DNA from: Mycolicibacterium aubagnense | GTDB lineage: Bacteria; Actinomycetota; Actinomycetes; Mycobacteriales; Mycobacteriaceae | Length of the DNA: 64,000 nt | Assembly: GCF_010730955.1 (NCBI RefSeq) | Contig: NZ_AP022578.1 | Coordinates: 186,001-250,000, forward strand | Reading direction: 5' to 3' | Shown here: one piece after another, positions 1 through 9,399 of the stretch | How positions within the stretch are numbered: position 1 is the first letter of the stretch | How the letters are laid out: the number at the start of each line of letters is the position of its first letter | The notes under the pieces: generated by a model | What the model was told of the DNA's origin: nothing | Databases searched by the model: none | Seen by the model: the letters and a program-made list of their open reading frames with translations, nothing else | Position numbers and translations under genes: made by a program

Positions 1-2
1 CG

Positions 3-443
3 ATCAGGACAGCCCTTACCGGGTGGCCTGCGCATGGTTTCCGCGCAACCGGCCTCGCATTGTGCGCCGAACTATATGCCTGCGCCGGACGGGTCGAATC
101 ACACCTCCGTGATATCGCGGCGACCGAGGCTTGCCATGTCTCGCTGATCGAGTCAATCACGGTGGCAGGTGAGCCGCGGCGCGAAAACGGTTCCAGCACA
201 GAGACTCTGGTTGCTTCCCTTGATATCGGCACCTACGTTCTCGCGGTCAATGCTCCACGCAGGCAGCGAGTCGCCCTTCTTGAACAGGCTGTGGGCATAG
301 TCGAAACGATTACAGCCGGACTTGACCCGGATGACGGCCCTGGACTCCCGTACTCGGTCGTTGAAGGGTTCGGGCTGGAGCGGCTGCGCGAACAAATCAA
401 CGACTTCGCAAAGGTCGTTGCCGACTCGGCGGAAGGCGACTGA
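3..443 (+). CDS. Hypothetical protein, 5' end outside window
   Basis: The frame is open from base 3 to a stop at 441-443, so the N terminus probably lies before the window. The first possible in-window start is a TTG at 60, which would give 127 residues. The protein is soluble-looking, with no membrane segment and no motif I recognise. It lies upstream of conjugation genes on the same strand and may belong to that module, but its function is unknown. Confidence 0.5.
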   Translation: MRTALTGWPAHGFRATGLALCAELYACAGRVESHLRDIAATEACHVSLIESITVAGEPRRENGSSTETLVASLDIGTYVLAVNAPRRQRVALLEQAVGIVETITAGLDPDDGPGLPYSVVEGFGLERLREQINDFAKVVADSAEGD

Positions 444-556
444 CGCGCTGGTTGACCTGTTCGCGCGAGTGGCGATTCGCGGGATTACCTAAATCATCGT
501 TCCGGATCTACCCGACTGGGTGGAACAGCACGGGTCCATAGGTTCCGCTGGCGAAT

Positions 557-1423
557 GTGGGTGCGTTGATGGACCCAGTCGAGTTTGGCCGCCATTATGA
601 TGCGGTGGGCACTGAAAGTTCTTTGCGCAGTGATGATCTGACTGAGGCTCGCCGAACGTATCGCCGGGCGGTGCGGTTCCATTGGGCCGTGGTGATTGTG
701 GCGACCAGTTTCTCGATAGCTGGCAATGCCGCTGAAAAGTGGGCGCATCCAGCATCGGCGTCTCCGCTATTGGCCGCGCTGGTCGCGGCGACGGCGCCGG
801 TGGTCTTGCTGGCCTCGTCAGAAGGTATGGCCCTGATGATCAAAGCGCGGCGGCGGCCGTCGCGCATGGCGTGGTTCAATCTCGCGCTAACCGGATTTCT
901 CGCCTTGGCCGCGTTCCGCATGTCGTTTGATTCGCTGCGGGACTTGGGGATTCAGTGCGGCATGCCGGCGAGCCTGGCGTGGTTGCTGCCGGTGGTCATT
1001 GATGTTCCGATCGTGCAGGCAACGTGCAACCTTGACGAGCTGCACCGCATCATTCGACCGACCCTGTACCCGAACGGATGGGCGCAGGCCGCTGAGGTGG
1101 TCGATGTCGCGACAGTAGATGAGCCTGCGGAGCTGGTGTCTGAACCTGTTCAGGAGGAGCTGATCGGCACCGAGTTGGAAGTGGGCCCACGAGAGTTGCA
1201 CTCGGCGGTTCAGCCCGTCGAGACCGATCGACGCCATGAAGCGGCCGCGCACGCCGTTGCGGACTCCCGGCATACTAAGCAGGCGCCGGAGGTGATTGCC
1301 GCAGTGCTGCAAAAGCATGCTGCGGGAATGAAAGTCGGAAGGATTAGCGACGAGCTCGATCTGCATCACACCACGGTCCGGCGAATCGTGAACGCCAAGC
1401 AGACGGTTGCCGCCACCGCCTAA
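557..1423 (+). CDS. DUF2637 (SpdB-like) membrane protein with C-terminal HTH
   Basis: The 288-residue product has about four hydrophobic stretches between residues 37 and 165, the layout of DUF2637 proteins from actinobacterial conjugative plasmids (the Spd plasmid-spread group). Residues 230-285 form a separate helix-turn-helix-like segment ending in LHHTTVRRIVNA, as in resolvase-type DNA-binding tails. It starts at GTG 557, or possibly ATG 569. It is followed 23 bp downstream by another small membrane protein and then the coupling ATPase. The family link comes from the overall pattern. A role in DNA transfer or plasmid spread is inferred. Confidence 0.7.
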   Translation: MGALMDPVEFGRHYDAVGTESSLRSDDLTEARRTYRRAVRFHWAVVIVATSFSIAGNAAEKWAHPASASPLLAALVAATAPVVLLASSEGMALMIKARRRPSRMAWFNLALTGFLALAAFRMSFDSLRDLGIQCGMPASLAWLLPVVIDVPIVQATCNLDELHRIIRPTLYPNGWAQAAEVVDVATVDEPAELVSEPVQEELIGTELEVGPRELHSAVQPVETDRRHEAAAHAVADSRHTKQAPEVIAAVLQKHAAGMKVGRISDELDLHHTTVRRIVNAKQTVAATA

Positions 1424-1446
1424 CCTCTTTTGATCGAAGGAGCACC

Positions 1447-1659
1447 ATGTCCACCGTCGAGACACTCGTATCGGTGCACCCGATGGCGTTGATGCTCGGT
1501 CTCGTTGGTGTGATGGCCGGGGCCGCGGTAGTCGCGTTCGTACACGCCGTTGTCCGCCGCATCCGCTGGCTGGTCAGGACTGCGTTGGTGGTGGGGCTTG
1601 GTAGCGGCGGTGTCGGCGGCGCGGCAGCAGCCGTGCAACACGTCATGCACTTGCACTGA
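1447..1659 (+). CDS. Small membrane protein of the conjugation module
   Basis: This is a 70-residue protein with two hydrophobic stretches (about residues 12-35 and 43-62) and a basic RRIRW turn between them. A clear AAGGAG ribosome-binding site lies 6 bases before ATG 1447. It sits between the DUF2637 gene and the coupling ATPase and is probably cotranscribed with them. Function is unknown. Small membrane proteins of this kind are common in actinobacterial transfer operons. Confidence 0.6.
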   Translation: MSTVETLVSVHPMALMLGLVGVMAGAAVVAFVHAVVRRIRWLVRTALVVGLGSGGVGGAAAAVQHVMHLH

Positions 1660-1719
1660 GGTATCCGGCGCGAATCTGGCTGCGTTGCTGGATTTTTAGT
1701 CTGCGGTGGGCAGACCATC

Positions 1720-3147
1720 ATGGCCATGACGTACACCGAGCCCTACACGCCGTACGCCGGATTGATCTACAACGAGGCCAACCAGCCGGTCAAGGCTCCC
1801 AGCGCGCCACATGTGTTGCTGTCGGCGCCGACCCGTACGGGTAAGACTCGCCGAATCCTGGCGCCAGCGGCGGTCATGCACCCCGGGCCTGCGGTCTTGT
1901 GTTCCAGCAAGCCCGACCTCGCGAAACTCGTTCTGCAGCGCCGCTGCGCCGGCGTGACGGGGGTCATTGACCTGCGCCCGGAGCAGACGCGCGTATGGCC
2001 TCAGGACGTGCGCCGCTGGGTGACCGACCCAACGAAGTCGATCACCGACGCCGATGAGGCACTCACCGTTGCGGAAGTCATGCTGGCGACCTCGGGGGTT
2101 GGGTTCGGTGGCGCGGCCAGCGGCAGCACGGTCGCCGCTGGCGGACTGTGGGAGTCGCAGGCCTCACGCCCACTGGCGTGCCTGCTGTATGCGGCCAGCC
2201 CGCTGGGCAACGGACAGGGAATGCCCTGGGTACTGCAAGCCGTCGAAGATTTCGGCACAGACAACGAATCCGAGCAAGAAGACGGCGGCGGCGCAGGAGA
2301 GATCGGCCGGCCGTCCTGGCTGACCGCCTACGCACTGTGCCCAGTCCCCGAGCTCGCCCAACCCCTGTACGGAGTGCTGGTCCTGGACGGCCGTCTCCGC
2401 GACAGCGTCAAAATCACCGTCACGAAGGCCGTCACGCCCTGGGTCCGGCTCGGTCTGAGCGCCCGCAAGAACGCAGCCAAGCTCGACGCGGTCGACCGTC
2501 TGAGCATCGATTCGTTCGACGTGAAGTTCCTCGACGAGCCCGACGCCACCTTGTTTGTGATCGCACCCAACACCGGCACTGTGGCGGGCGTCGCGGTGGC
2601 GCTGATTGACTCGATCATCCGTCACTTCCGCGACAAAGAGGCCAACGACGAACTTCATCATCGCCTGCTGCTCGAACTAGACGAGGTGTGCAACTCATGC
2701 CCGCTGCCCGAACTGCTGACCTACGTCGGTGAGAGCGCCGGGCTGGGGGTCAACCTTATGGCCACCGTGCAGTCTTCGGAACATTTCAAGGTCGTCTACG
2801 GGGCGAATTACGCTGATGCGCTGAGGGATATGTTTCCCGCAACGCTGATCATGTACGGCTCGCACGAACGGCATCTGCTCGAACAAGCCTCCCACTGGCT
2901 GGGGGAGACCACGCGCCGCACCGAGAGCTACGGGCCGCAGACCGGCCACCGAAACCTGTCGTCGAACTTCGGCCAGATGATCGGCTGGCAGGAACTGCTG
3001 CCGCAGTCGCGCGAGGAAGCGCAACTGTTGCAACGCGGTACAGCAGGCACGCGGGTGCTGATTCCCGAATGGACTGAGTGGCTTCAGATCTACGACGAGG
3101 CACTACAGCGGCGACTGGAGCGCAGGCAGGCTGGGGCGTGGTCATGA
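1720..3147 (+). CDS. VirD4/TraG-type type IV coupling ATPase
   Basis: The 475-residue protein has a Walker A motif APTRTGKT at residues 36-43 and a Walker B-like LLLELDEV near residue 315. The C-terminal part (GVNLMATVQS, then DMFPATLIMYG) resembles the TraG/VirD4 segment that recognises the relaxosome. Such ATPases bring the relaxosome to the transfer channel at the inner membrane. It is shorter than classical VirD4 and has no evident N-terminal membrane anchor, so the neighbouring membrane proteins may supply one. Two ATGs (1720 and 1726) are possible starts. The stop overlaps the next start as ATGA at 3144-3147, indicating translational coupling. Confidence 0.85.
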   Translation: MAMTYTEPYTPYAGLIYNEANQPVKAPSAPHVLLSAPTRTGKTRRILAPAAVMHPGPAVLCSSKPDLAKLVLQRRCAGVTGVIDLRPEQTRVWPQDVRRWVTDPTKSITDADEALTVAEVMLATSGVGFGGAASGSTVAAGGLWESQASRPLACLLYAASPLGNGQGMPWVLQAVEDFGTDNESEQEDGGGAGEIGRPSWLTAYALCPVPELAQPLYGVLVLDGRLRDSVKITVTKAVTPWVRLGLSARKNAAKLDAVDRLSIDSFDVKFLDEPDATLFVIAPNTGTVAGVAVALIDSIIRHFRDKEANDELHHRLLLELDEVCNSCPLPELLTYVGESAGLGVNLMATVQSSEHFKVVYGANYADALRDMFPATLIMYGSHERHLLEQASHWLGETTRRTESYGPQTGHRNLSSNFGQMIGWQELLPQSREEAQLLQRGTAGTRVLIPEWTEWLQIYDEALQRRLERRQAGAWS

Positions 3148-3476
3148 CCGACACCACTGACGCAGATGGCGTTGCACCGGCATCGAACGCGATGGGTGGA
3201 ATACCCCACGGCGACGTGTCGTGGAACGACTTTGGCGCAAGCTCCTGCCTGTGCTCGGCCACCGACACCGGTTCCAGCGAGCACGAAATACATTGCCCCG
3301 AATCGGTTTCCGAGCCCGAACTGTCCGGACGGGGCGCCGACGTCTGGTGTGCCGAATGCGGCCGGTACTGCGGCGGCGGCGATACACCCATCCCGCAGTT
3401 CTACGTGTGCGCGCAGTGCAGCAACGATCGCCCGCGCGGGAAGGACGTCGGCGATGGCGATACCCACTGCGTTTGA
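3144..3476 (+). CDS. Small zinc-ribbon protein
   Basis: This 110-residue protein starts at an ATG overlapping the coupling-ATPase stop. Two CxxC knuckles (WCAECGRYC and VCAQCSND, about residues 69-95) suggest a zinc ribbon, with an acidic, cysteine-containing N-terminal half. It overlaps the following DUF1173 gene by 23 bp. I do not recognise the family. A structural or DNA-binding accessory role in conjugation is only a guess from position. Confidence 0.6.
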   Translation: MTDTTDADGVAPASNAMGGIPHGDVSWNDFGASSCLCSATDTGSSEHEIHCPESVSEPELSGRGADVWCAECGRYCGGGDTPIPQFYVCAQCSNDRPRGKDVGDGDTHCV

Positions 3477-4665
3477 GGTCGATGACGAGCTGATCGACGA
3501 TGTGCACGCCCCGGCGGCGCAACAGTTGCTCAGCCAAGCGAAAACTCGGCGGCTCCGGCCGCTGTGCTTGTGCAGCTCGCCGGGAGTGCCTATGTACATT
3601 GCCGCCGCCGGCGGCGAACTGATCATCAAGCGAATGCCCGGAACCGCGGCTGCCCATCATCACCGGTGCCGCTCATGGCTACCGCCCGATGAGCTGTCCG
3701 GTTACGGCGCTGTCGCCGAACAGTCCATTGTCGACAACCCGGCCGACGGCACAACGGCATTGCGCCTTGGCTTTTCGCTGTCGAAGTCAGGAAACCGCGC
3801 TGCCCCGGAGCCTGGTGGTACGCCGGCGAACACGGTGCAAGCCGATGGAAACAAGCTGTCGCTGCGGGCGGTGTTGCACTATCTGTGGGATGAGGCGGAG
3901 CTGACCAGTTGGCATCCCGGTTTCGCCGGGCACCGGTCGTGGGGCGTGGTCTACCGGCGTCTCCGCTCGGCCGTGGACGGCAAACTGGTCCGCAAGACTC
4001 CGCTTGAGCCAGCACTGTTTGTGCCCGAACCGTTCTCAGCGGACCGCAAGAGCGAACTCGAGCAGCGCCGGATGCGGGCGTGGGCAACTGCCCGCCGTCA
4101 GCCGGGGAAGTCGACCAAGCTGCTGATCGGGGTCGGCGAGGTCAAGGCCATAGAGCCGGCCGGACATGGCTTCAAAATGCAGGTACGACACCTGCCCGGG
4201 CATCCGTGGTATCTGGAGGAAGACCTCTACCGCAAGCTCTCCAAACGGTTCGCCGTCGAACTTGAGCACTGGCAGCTGGCCGAAGCCGGTGACGTGCGGT
4301 TGATCGCGATCACCACGTTTTCTGTCTCGCTGGCGGGCTACGCCAACGTCGAGCAACTGTCGCTCATGACGACCGATCGCAACTCGCTGCCTTTCACCGG
4401 CGACGCCGATCGAACTCTGTTGAGCACGGCCGTCGATCAGGAACGCATGTTCCGGAAAGTGTTGGCCTACAACAGTAGTGCTACGGCGATGGCCTCCATG
4501 GATTTCACCGACACCAGCCCTGCGGTGGCCGCCTTCATCGACCGCCCAGCGGGTGACACTGATGACGATGCGTCAATCGCCGGGATGCCAGTGTGGACTT
4601 GGCGAACTGACGAGGACATGCCGGACTTACCGTCGCCTGAAACCGAATATTCGGCCCCGTTGTAG
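3454..4665 (+). CDS. DUF1173 family protein
   Basis: The start is ATG 3454, preceded by an AAGGA sequence and giving 403 residues. The open frame reaches further upstream but overlaps the previous gene. The region RPLCLCSSPGVPMYIA, the later ALRLGFSLSK and DGNKLSLRAVLHYLW, and the FVPEPFSADRK block match the family pattern of DUF1173 proteins carried on integrative elements and plasmids of many bacteria. The conserved cysteines near the N terminus are present. Function is unknown in the family. Its constant company with coupling ATPases suggests a transfer-related role (inference). A convergent gap of 171 bp separates it from mmpL, and I see nothing clear in that gap. Confidence 0.75.
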   Translation: MAIPTAFEVDDELIDDVHAPAAQQLLSQAKTRRLRPLCLCSSPGVPMYIAAAGGELIIKRMPGTAAAHHHRCRSWLPPDELSGYGAVAEQSIVDNPADGTTALRLGFSLSKSGNRAAPEPGGTPANTVQADGNKLSLRAVLHYLWDEAELTSWHPGFAGHRSWGVVYRRLRSAVDGKLVRKTPLEPALFVPEPFSADRKSELEQRRMRAWATARRQPGKSTKLLIGVGEVKAIEPAGHGFKMQVRHLPGHPWYLEEDLYRKLSKRFAVELEHWQLAEAGDVRLIAITTFSVSLAGYANVEQLSLMTTDRNSLPFTGDADRTLLSTAVDQERMFRKVLAYNSSATAMASMDFTDTSPAVAAFIDRPAGDTDDDASIAGMPVWTWRTDEDMPDLPSPETEYSAPL

Positions 4666-4836
4666 CCCTCACACCCTAGGGCTAGGTCGCGCCACGCTCG
4701 AAGATGCTGGCGGTGAGCGCCGCGGCTGCGGCGGCAGCAATCTCGACGCCGCGCTCGTTATCTGTAGGACCGGCGTGGTGTATCCGACTGTTTTCCACGA
4801 TGGTCGTTGGTGGCCGGTGGGTTGTGGGGGACGGTG

Positions 4837-7800
4837 TTATCTGTAGGGCTGTGTCTTGTGATCAGCGGCGTCGCGCGGTGCGTTTGGCCACCAGCTGGCT
4901 TCGCGTAGGAGTGTGGCGATGGCGGGGACGGTGAGGGTGCGTACGAGGAAGGTGTCCAGGAGCAGTCCGCAGCCGACGATGAGGCCGATTTGGATCATGA
5001 TGGCGATGGAGCCGGCCATGAGACCGAACATGCTGGCGGCGAAGATCAGTCCGGCTGAGGTGATGACTGAGCCGGTGGAGGCGACGGTGCGCAGGACGCC
5101 TACCCGGATGTTGCGGCCGGATTCTTCCCGGAGGCGCGAGACGAGCAGCATGTTGTAGTCGGCGCCGACAGCGACGAGGATGATGAGGGCGATAAGTGGT
5201 ACGGGCCAAGCGATTTGGTGTCCGAGTCCCCATTGGAACACCAGGACACCGATGCCCATCGAGGCCAGGTAGTTCAGTATCACGGTGCCCAGCAGGTACA
5301 GGGGCGCTAGCACGGCGCGCAGCAGCACGATCAGGATCAGTCCGACGATGAGCAGGGTGGCCACGGCCAGCAGGGTGAAGTCCGACCACAGGAGTCGTTG
5401 GATGTCGGTGTTGACGGCGGGAAAGCCGGCGACGGAGGCGGTGGCGTTGGCCAGTGCGGTGTTGGGCCGGGCGGCGTCGGCGACATCGACGATCTGCCGC
5501 GCCAGGTGGGTGGCGTCGCCGCTGTAGGGGTCGAAGTTCGATTCGATGGCAAAGCGTGCAGTCTTGCCATCGGGTGAGAGGAAAAGTTTGGCGACATCGG
5601 TGAATTGGCGATTGTCGAAGGCGTTGGCCGGCAGGTAGAAGCCGCTGGCGGAGTCTGAGCTGGCGCTGGCGCGCGCGGAGTTCTGTAGCTGGGTGGCGAT
5701 TTGGCTCATCCCGGAGAGCATTTGGATGTTGCTGTCGGCGAGGGTGTGCACGCCGGTGGCCAGTGCTTGTGCACCGGAGGCGAGTTGGCTGATGCCGTCT
5801 TGTAGCCGGCGGATGTTGGCGGCCATGTCGGCGGGGTTGCCGAGGGCGCCGAAGGCCTTGTCCATGGAGCCGATGGCGGTCTGGATGTTGGTGAGGGTTC
5901 CGGTGACGGTGGCGTTGGTCGCGGGGTTGTAGCGGTCGCCGATGTTGGCGACCTGGTCGAAGAAGCCGTTGTTGCGCAAGGTGACCAGGACTTGGACTTG
6001 GTCGCGGATTTGGGCGCATTGCGGGGTGGTGGCGCACCAGGGCGAGGTGTTCAGCGCCCCGACGAGCGGGTCGACGGTGGCGATGGCGTTTTGGGCTTGT
6101 TCGGCCAGGGGGCGGATTCCGGGGCCGGTTTGGATGGCGTGGTCGATGCTGGGGCCAGTGGCTGAAAGTTGTTGCAGCAGAGGCCGTAACTGGTTGATGC
6201 TCGTGTTGGCCGATTGGGCTTGGCCCAGGACTGCGGTCAGTGGCGTGAGGGCGCCGCGTACGGCGGTGTCGAGTTTGGCTAGCCCGCCGGCGAGTTGGTC
6301 GGCGCCGCTGGTGAGCTTGGCCAGGTCGTCTTTTCGTGCGTTGCCGTCGGCGGCGGCGCTAGCCATCTTGTCGCCGATCTGGCCGTTCTGCCAGGACAGC
6401 TGGGCTTGTTCGAGTCGTGCGCCGGCGGGTCGGGTGACGCCGGAAACTTTGGTGACGCCGGGGATTTGGGCGATACGGGAGGCCATCTGGTCGAGGTCGG
6501 CCAGGGCCTTGCCGGTCCGCATGTCGGTGGGGCTTTCCACCACTAGGAATTCGCTGAAGATGATGTCTTTGCGGAAGTGCCGGTCGAGTAGCCGGTAACC
6601 CTGGTTGCTGTCGGTGGTCGCCGGTTGGCCTGTGCGGTCGTCGTAGCTGATCGTGATGGTGGTGGCCGCCGCCGACAGGGCGATCAGGATGATCAGGCTG
6701 ATCGCGAGCAGCGGTGCCGGTCGGCGCACCACGGCGACCGCGACGCTGTTCCAGTAGCGCCGGGTCCGGTCGGGTTTGGGGTCGCCGATGCCGCGCCGGG
6801 CGGCCAACGTCAGCACCGGCGGCAGCAGCGTGACGGTGGCCAGGAACCCGATGAACACTGCCAGCGCGCAGGCGGGGCCGAGTGCGGCGAACACGTTGAG
6901 TTTGGCGAAAACCATGGACAGAAATGCGAACGCGACGGTGGCGGCGGAGGCGAGAATGACCCGGCCGATGCTGGCGGTGGCGTAGATGGCGGCCTGCTCG
7001 GCGGGCACACCGGCGCGGCGCTGTTCGTGGAAGCGGCTGATCAGAAAGACCGTGTAGTCGGTGCCGGCGCCGAGCAGGATCGCGCCCATGAACCCGATGG
7101 TGAATTCGGACACCGGCATGCCGGCCACGCCGAGCGCCGAGAGCACCCCGCGGCCGACGGCCAGGCTCAACGCGATGACCAGCAGCGGCAGCAGTGCGGT
7201 GAACACCGAGCGGTAGACGATCATCAGGATCAGCGCGATCAGGGCGGCGGTGGCGATCGAAATGAACAGCAGGGAATGTTCCATGCTGGCGATCTGATCG
7301 GCGAACGTTGCCGCCGGGCCGGTGACCTCCACCGTCGTTGGGGAGCCGGCGAAGACCTCGGCGGCGATCGCGCGGACGGCGGTGACCGATTCGGCGGCGG
7401 CCGGATCGCCGAGAGTGCCGGCAACCCCGACGGGCAGATACCAGGCCTTGCGGTCTGCGCTGATAGCCCCGGTCTTGGTGACCGGGTCAGCCAGCAGGTC
7501 CTGGACGAACAGAACGTGGGTGGTGTCGGCGCGCAGCCGCGCCACGAGCCGCTCGTAATGCTGGCGTGCGGCCGGTGTCAGACCGGCGGGGTCTTCCATG
7601 GCAACGACCAGCATGGTCCGCGAGCCTTGCTCGCTGAACGCTGCGCTCATCCGGTCGACGGTTTGCAGCGACGGGGCGTCACGGGGCACCAAGTCGACCG
7701 ACTGCTGGCGCACCACGGTCTCCAGTTGCGGGAACAGCAGGGCCAGCACGACCGCGGTACCGATCCAGACGGCGAAGATCAGGGCCTTGTGATGCACGGC

Positions 7801-7914
7801 GAACGCGCCCAACCGCGCCAGCTGCGGGCTGTATTCACCTGCGGTTGCCGGCCTATCGCGGCGGCGCTGACCGGACGTGGCCGTCCCGGCGATCATCGAA
7901 TCGGTGTCCGTCAC
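4837..7914 (-). CDS. MmpL-family RND lipid transporter
   Basis: The 1025-residue protein has the MmpL layout: an N-terminal membrane helix, a periplasmic domain, a helix bundle, a large second periplasmic domain (about residues 425-770) and a second bundle. The paired Asp-Tyr proton-relay motifs are visible as GTDYTVFL in the first bundle and GADYNMLL in the second. MmpL proteins export or flip complex lipids or siderophores across the mycobacterial inner membrane. The length is in the family range. It starts at GTG 7914, whose last bases overlap the stop of the upstream DUF6188-like gene (GTGA), so the two are coupled. No MmpS gene is nearby. The substrate is unknown. Confidence 0.9.
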   Translation of the reverse strand: MTDTDSMIAGTATSGQRRRDRPATAGEYSPQLARLGAFAVHHKALIFAVWIGTAVVLALLFPQLETVVRQQSVDLVPRDAPSLQTVDRMSAAFSEQGSRTMLVVAMEDPAGLTPAARQHYERLVARLRADTTHVLFVQDLLADPVTKTGAISADRKAWYLPVGVAGTLGDPAAAESVTAVRAIAAEVFAGSPTTVEVTGPAATFADQIASMEHSLLFISIATAALIALILMIVYRSVFTALLPLLVIALSLAVGRGVLSALGVAGMPVSEFTIGFMGAILLGAGTDYTVFLISRFHEQRRAGVPAEQAAIYATASIGRVILASAATVAFAFLSMVFAKLNVFAALGPACALAVFIGFLATVTLLPPVLTLAARRGIGDPKPDRTRRYWNSVAVAVVRRPAPLLAISLIILIALSAAATTITISYDDRTGQPATTDSNQGYRLLDRHFRKDIIFSEFLVVESPTDMRTGKALADLDQMASRIAQIPGVTKVSGVTRPAGARLEQAQLSWQNGQIGDKMASAAADGNARKDDLAKLTSGADQLAGGLAKLDTAVRGALTPLTAVLGQAQSANTSINQLRPLLQQLSATGPSIDHAIQTGPGIRPLAEQAQNAIATVDPLVGALNTSPWCATTPQCAQIRDQVQVLVTLRNNGFFDQVANIGDRYNPATNATVTGTLTNIQTAIGSMDKAFGALGNPADMAANIRRLQDGISQLASGAQALATGVHTLADSNIQMLSGMSQIATQLQNSARASASSDSASGFYLPANAFDNRQFTDVAKLFLSPDGKTARFAIESNFDPYSGDATHLARQIVDVADAARPNTALANATASVAGFPAVNTDIQRLLWSDFTLLAVATLLIVGLILIVLLRAVLAPLYLLGTVILNYLASMGIGVLVFQWGLGHQIAWPVPLIALIILVAVGADYNMLLVSRLREESGRNIRVGVLRTVASTGSVITSAGLIFAASMFGLMAGSIAIMIQIGLIVGCGLLLDTFLVRTLTVPAIATLLREASWWPNAPRDAADHKTQPYR

Positions 7915-8345
7915 GGTGTGGCAGGGGCCATCTCGGCGTTCGTGCCCTCATCGCTGCGGTCGTAGCGCACCGTGTTGACCCGGCCACCGGGCAGGCACGC
8001 CATGTAGCCGTGGCGCTTGCCGTACAGCTCCCAGGTGCAGGCGTGCGGATCGGGACTGACCTCGATGACATGTCCGCGCGAGAACCTCAGGTGCAGTGCG
8101 CCGTCCGCCGCGCACCACGCTTCGGTGCACACCGAACCGGCCAGGTCCAGCAGCGGTCGGTGGTGGGCGGCGACGTCACCGGGGTCGATGACCACATCTT
8201 CGGCCGGAAAGTCGCCGGTCGCGGGCAGCGTGAGCTGTAATGGGCGGGAGATGACCAGCTCGTTGTAGTCGGCAAGGTCCAAGACCAGGCCGTCGTGTAG
8301 TGCCATCCGTTGCACGGTGCAGTGCTCAATCCAGAGAGTGACCAT
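7911..8345 (-). CDS. DUF6188-like small protein coupled to MmpL
   Basis: I chose ATG 8345 because AGGAGG lies 5 bases upstream, giving 144 residues. An in-frame ATG at 8363 lacks such a site. The protein is soluble with repeated beta-strand-like stretches. The C-terminal part (WELYGKRHGYMACLPGG) resembles DUF6188 proteins, but this assignment is tentative. It is translated just before the MmpL and shares its operator at 8395-8409. The leader (operator, about 50 bp, CAGGAGGTAGCCATG) closely matches the one before the truncated ORF at 21368. Confidence 0.6.
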   Translation of the reverse strand: MVTLWIEHCTVQRMALHDGLVLDLADYNELVISRPLQLTLPATGDFPAEDVVIDPGDVAAHHRPLLDLAGSVCTEAWCAADGALHLRFSRGHVIEVSPDPHACTWELYGKRHGYMACLPGGRVNTVRYDRSDEGTNAEMAPATP

Positions 8346-8394
8346 GGCTACCTCCTGTGACACGTCCTCGGGCCGTACCAGAAGCGTACGGCAG

Positions 8395-8409
8395 GTAGCG
8401 CTACGCTAC
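8395..8409. promoter_or_regulatory. Palindromic operator site 1 (GTAGCG-N3-CGCTAC)
   Basis: GTAGCGCTACGCTAC has perfect 6-bp arms around a 3-bp centre. One more pair (G...C) extends the match to 8394-8410. It lies 50 bp before the DUF6188-like gene and mmpL. The same architecture recurs at 19243, 20351 and 21307. This is the size and symmetry expected for a TetR-type dimer site. Which TetR binds it is inference. Confidence 0.7.
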
Positions 8410-8611
8410 CATCAGTCCCATTTATTGTCGGTGGCGACAATGAATGCGCGGGGCAAGCGAAGCGGGCGTGGGTATTTGTACTCGCCGTTCGTGCACCGCC
8501 CCGCTTTGCTTCGGCCGAGGCTGGTGCCTCGCCCTGATCGACCCCCTGCCTATCGCCGGCGTGTTCCCTATGTCAGCCTGAGCGTGAGCGGAGGTTTGTT
8601 CCGATCTTCGT

Positions 8612-8678
8612 GGAATTGAGGTGGCGGTCCCTCGCCTGAGGCCTGCCTGATGGTAGGTCTTCGTGTGAACTGCCAAGT
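8612..8678 (-). repeat. 67-bp dispersed repeat, copy 1 (probable IS21-type end)
   Basis: The - strand from 8678 to 8612 matches 23413-23479 on the + strand with scattered mismatches. Shared blocks include ACTTGGCAGTTCAC, CGAAGACCT and GAGGGACC. Copy 1 lies just beyond the stop of an istB remnant, so it is probably the terminal region of that insertion sequence. The rest of the gap 8411-8715 contains no gene I can support. Confidence 0.5.
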
Positions 8679-8715
8679 TGTCGACGACGGTGGAAATTGA
8701 CCCCGTAGTGCCTGG

Positions 8716-9330
8716 CTATTTGTTGGTTCTGACCAGTTCTCGGCGTGTTTTGGTTCGGTAGGAGTCGCCGTTCATGGTGATCGCTTTGGCGTAGCGAACC
8801 AGGCGGTCGATCAAGGGCGGCGGCACCAATCTCGTCGGCGAAGACTTCACCCCAGCGGCCGAACGGTATGTTCGAGGTAATCAGGATCGGTCCTTGTTCG
8901 TAGCGGCTGGCGATCAGCTGGAAGAACAGGTTGGCGGTGTCCGAATCGGAAGGCAGGTAGCCATTTCGCCAAGGATCAGCAGCCGGTAGCGGCCTAGCCG
9001 ATTGAGTTCTTAGGGAGCTGGCCACCGTTGTGGGCGTCGGTGAGCCGGGCAGCCCAGCCGATGGTGGTGTCAAAGAGCGCCTTGTGGGCCGGCCTTTTCC
9101 GCCGATCGCTGATTCACGTCCAACACCAGTTTGGCGGTCACCGCAGCGATCCGGCCTCGCAGCTGCCACATCCCGGCCAAGATGTCTTCGCTTTGGCGTG
9201 AGGGATCATCAGCGCGGCCCGGAATCGTGAGTAGGCCAATGCCATCACCACCACCGGCAAGATCGCTAACTGATTGCGGCCCAGGGGGATACGGTAGTCC
9301 GGGAGCTGCAGATCTTCCTATCCAGAGGAC
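8716..9330 (-). pseudogene. IS21-family istA/istB remnant
   Basis: On the - strand the conserved C-terminal half of an IstB helper ATPase is readable (FFQLIASRYEQGP, ITSNIPFGRWGEVF, then a tail ending LVRTNK with stop at 8716-8718). It is broken by frameshifts and internal loss. Upstream on the same strand (9040-9330), pieces of an IstA-type transposase (EDILAGMW, ESAIGGKGRPT) are joined directly to istB sequence (LTDAHNGGQLPKELN), so much of istA and the start of istB have been deleted. It is not functional. Confidence 0.7.
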
Positions 9331-9399
9331 CGGGTTCAAAATTCACCAGAATGTTCCAGTCGAAGCCGGCCACTTTCTCATGCTCACATGGGAGGACGA

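Noticed and set aside
6625..7965. 446-codon open frame on the + strand opposite mmpL
   Set aside because: Gly/Asp/Arg/Gln-rich low-complexity translation, no ribosome-binding site, and entirely antisense to a clear MmpL gene.
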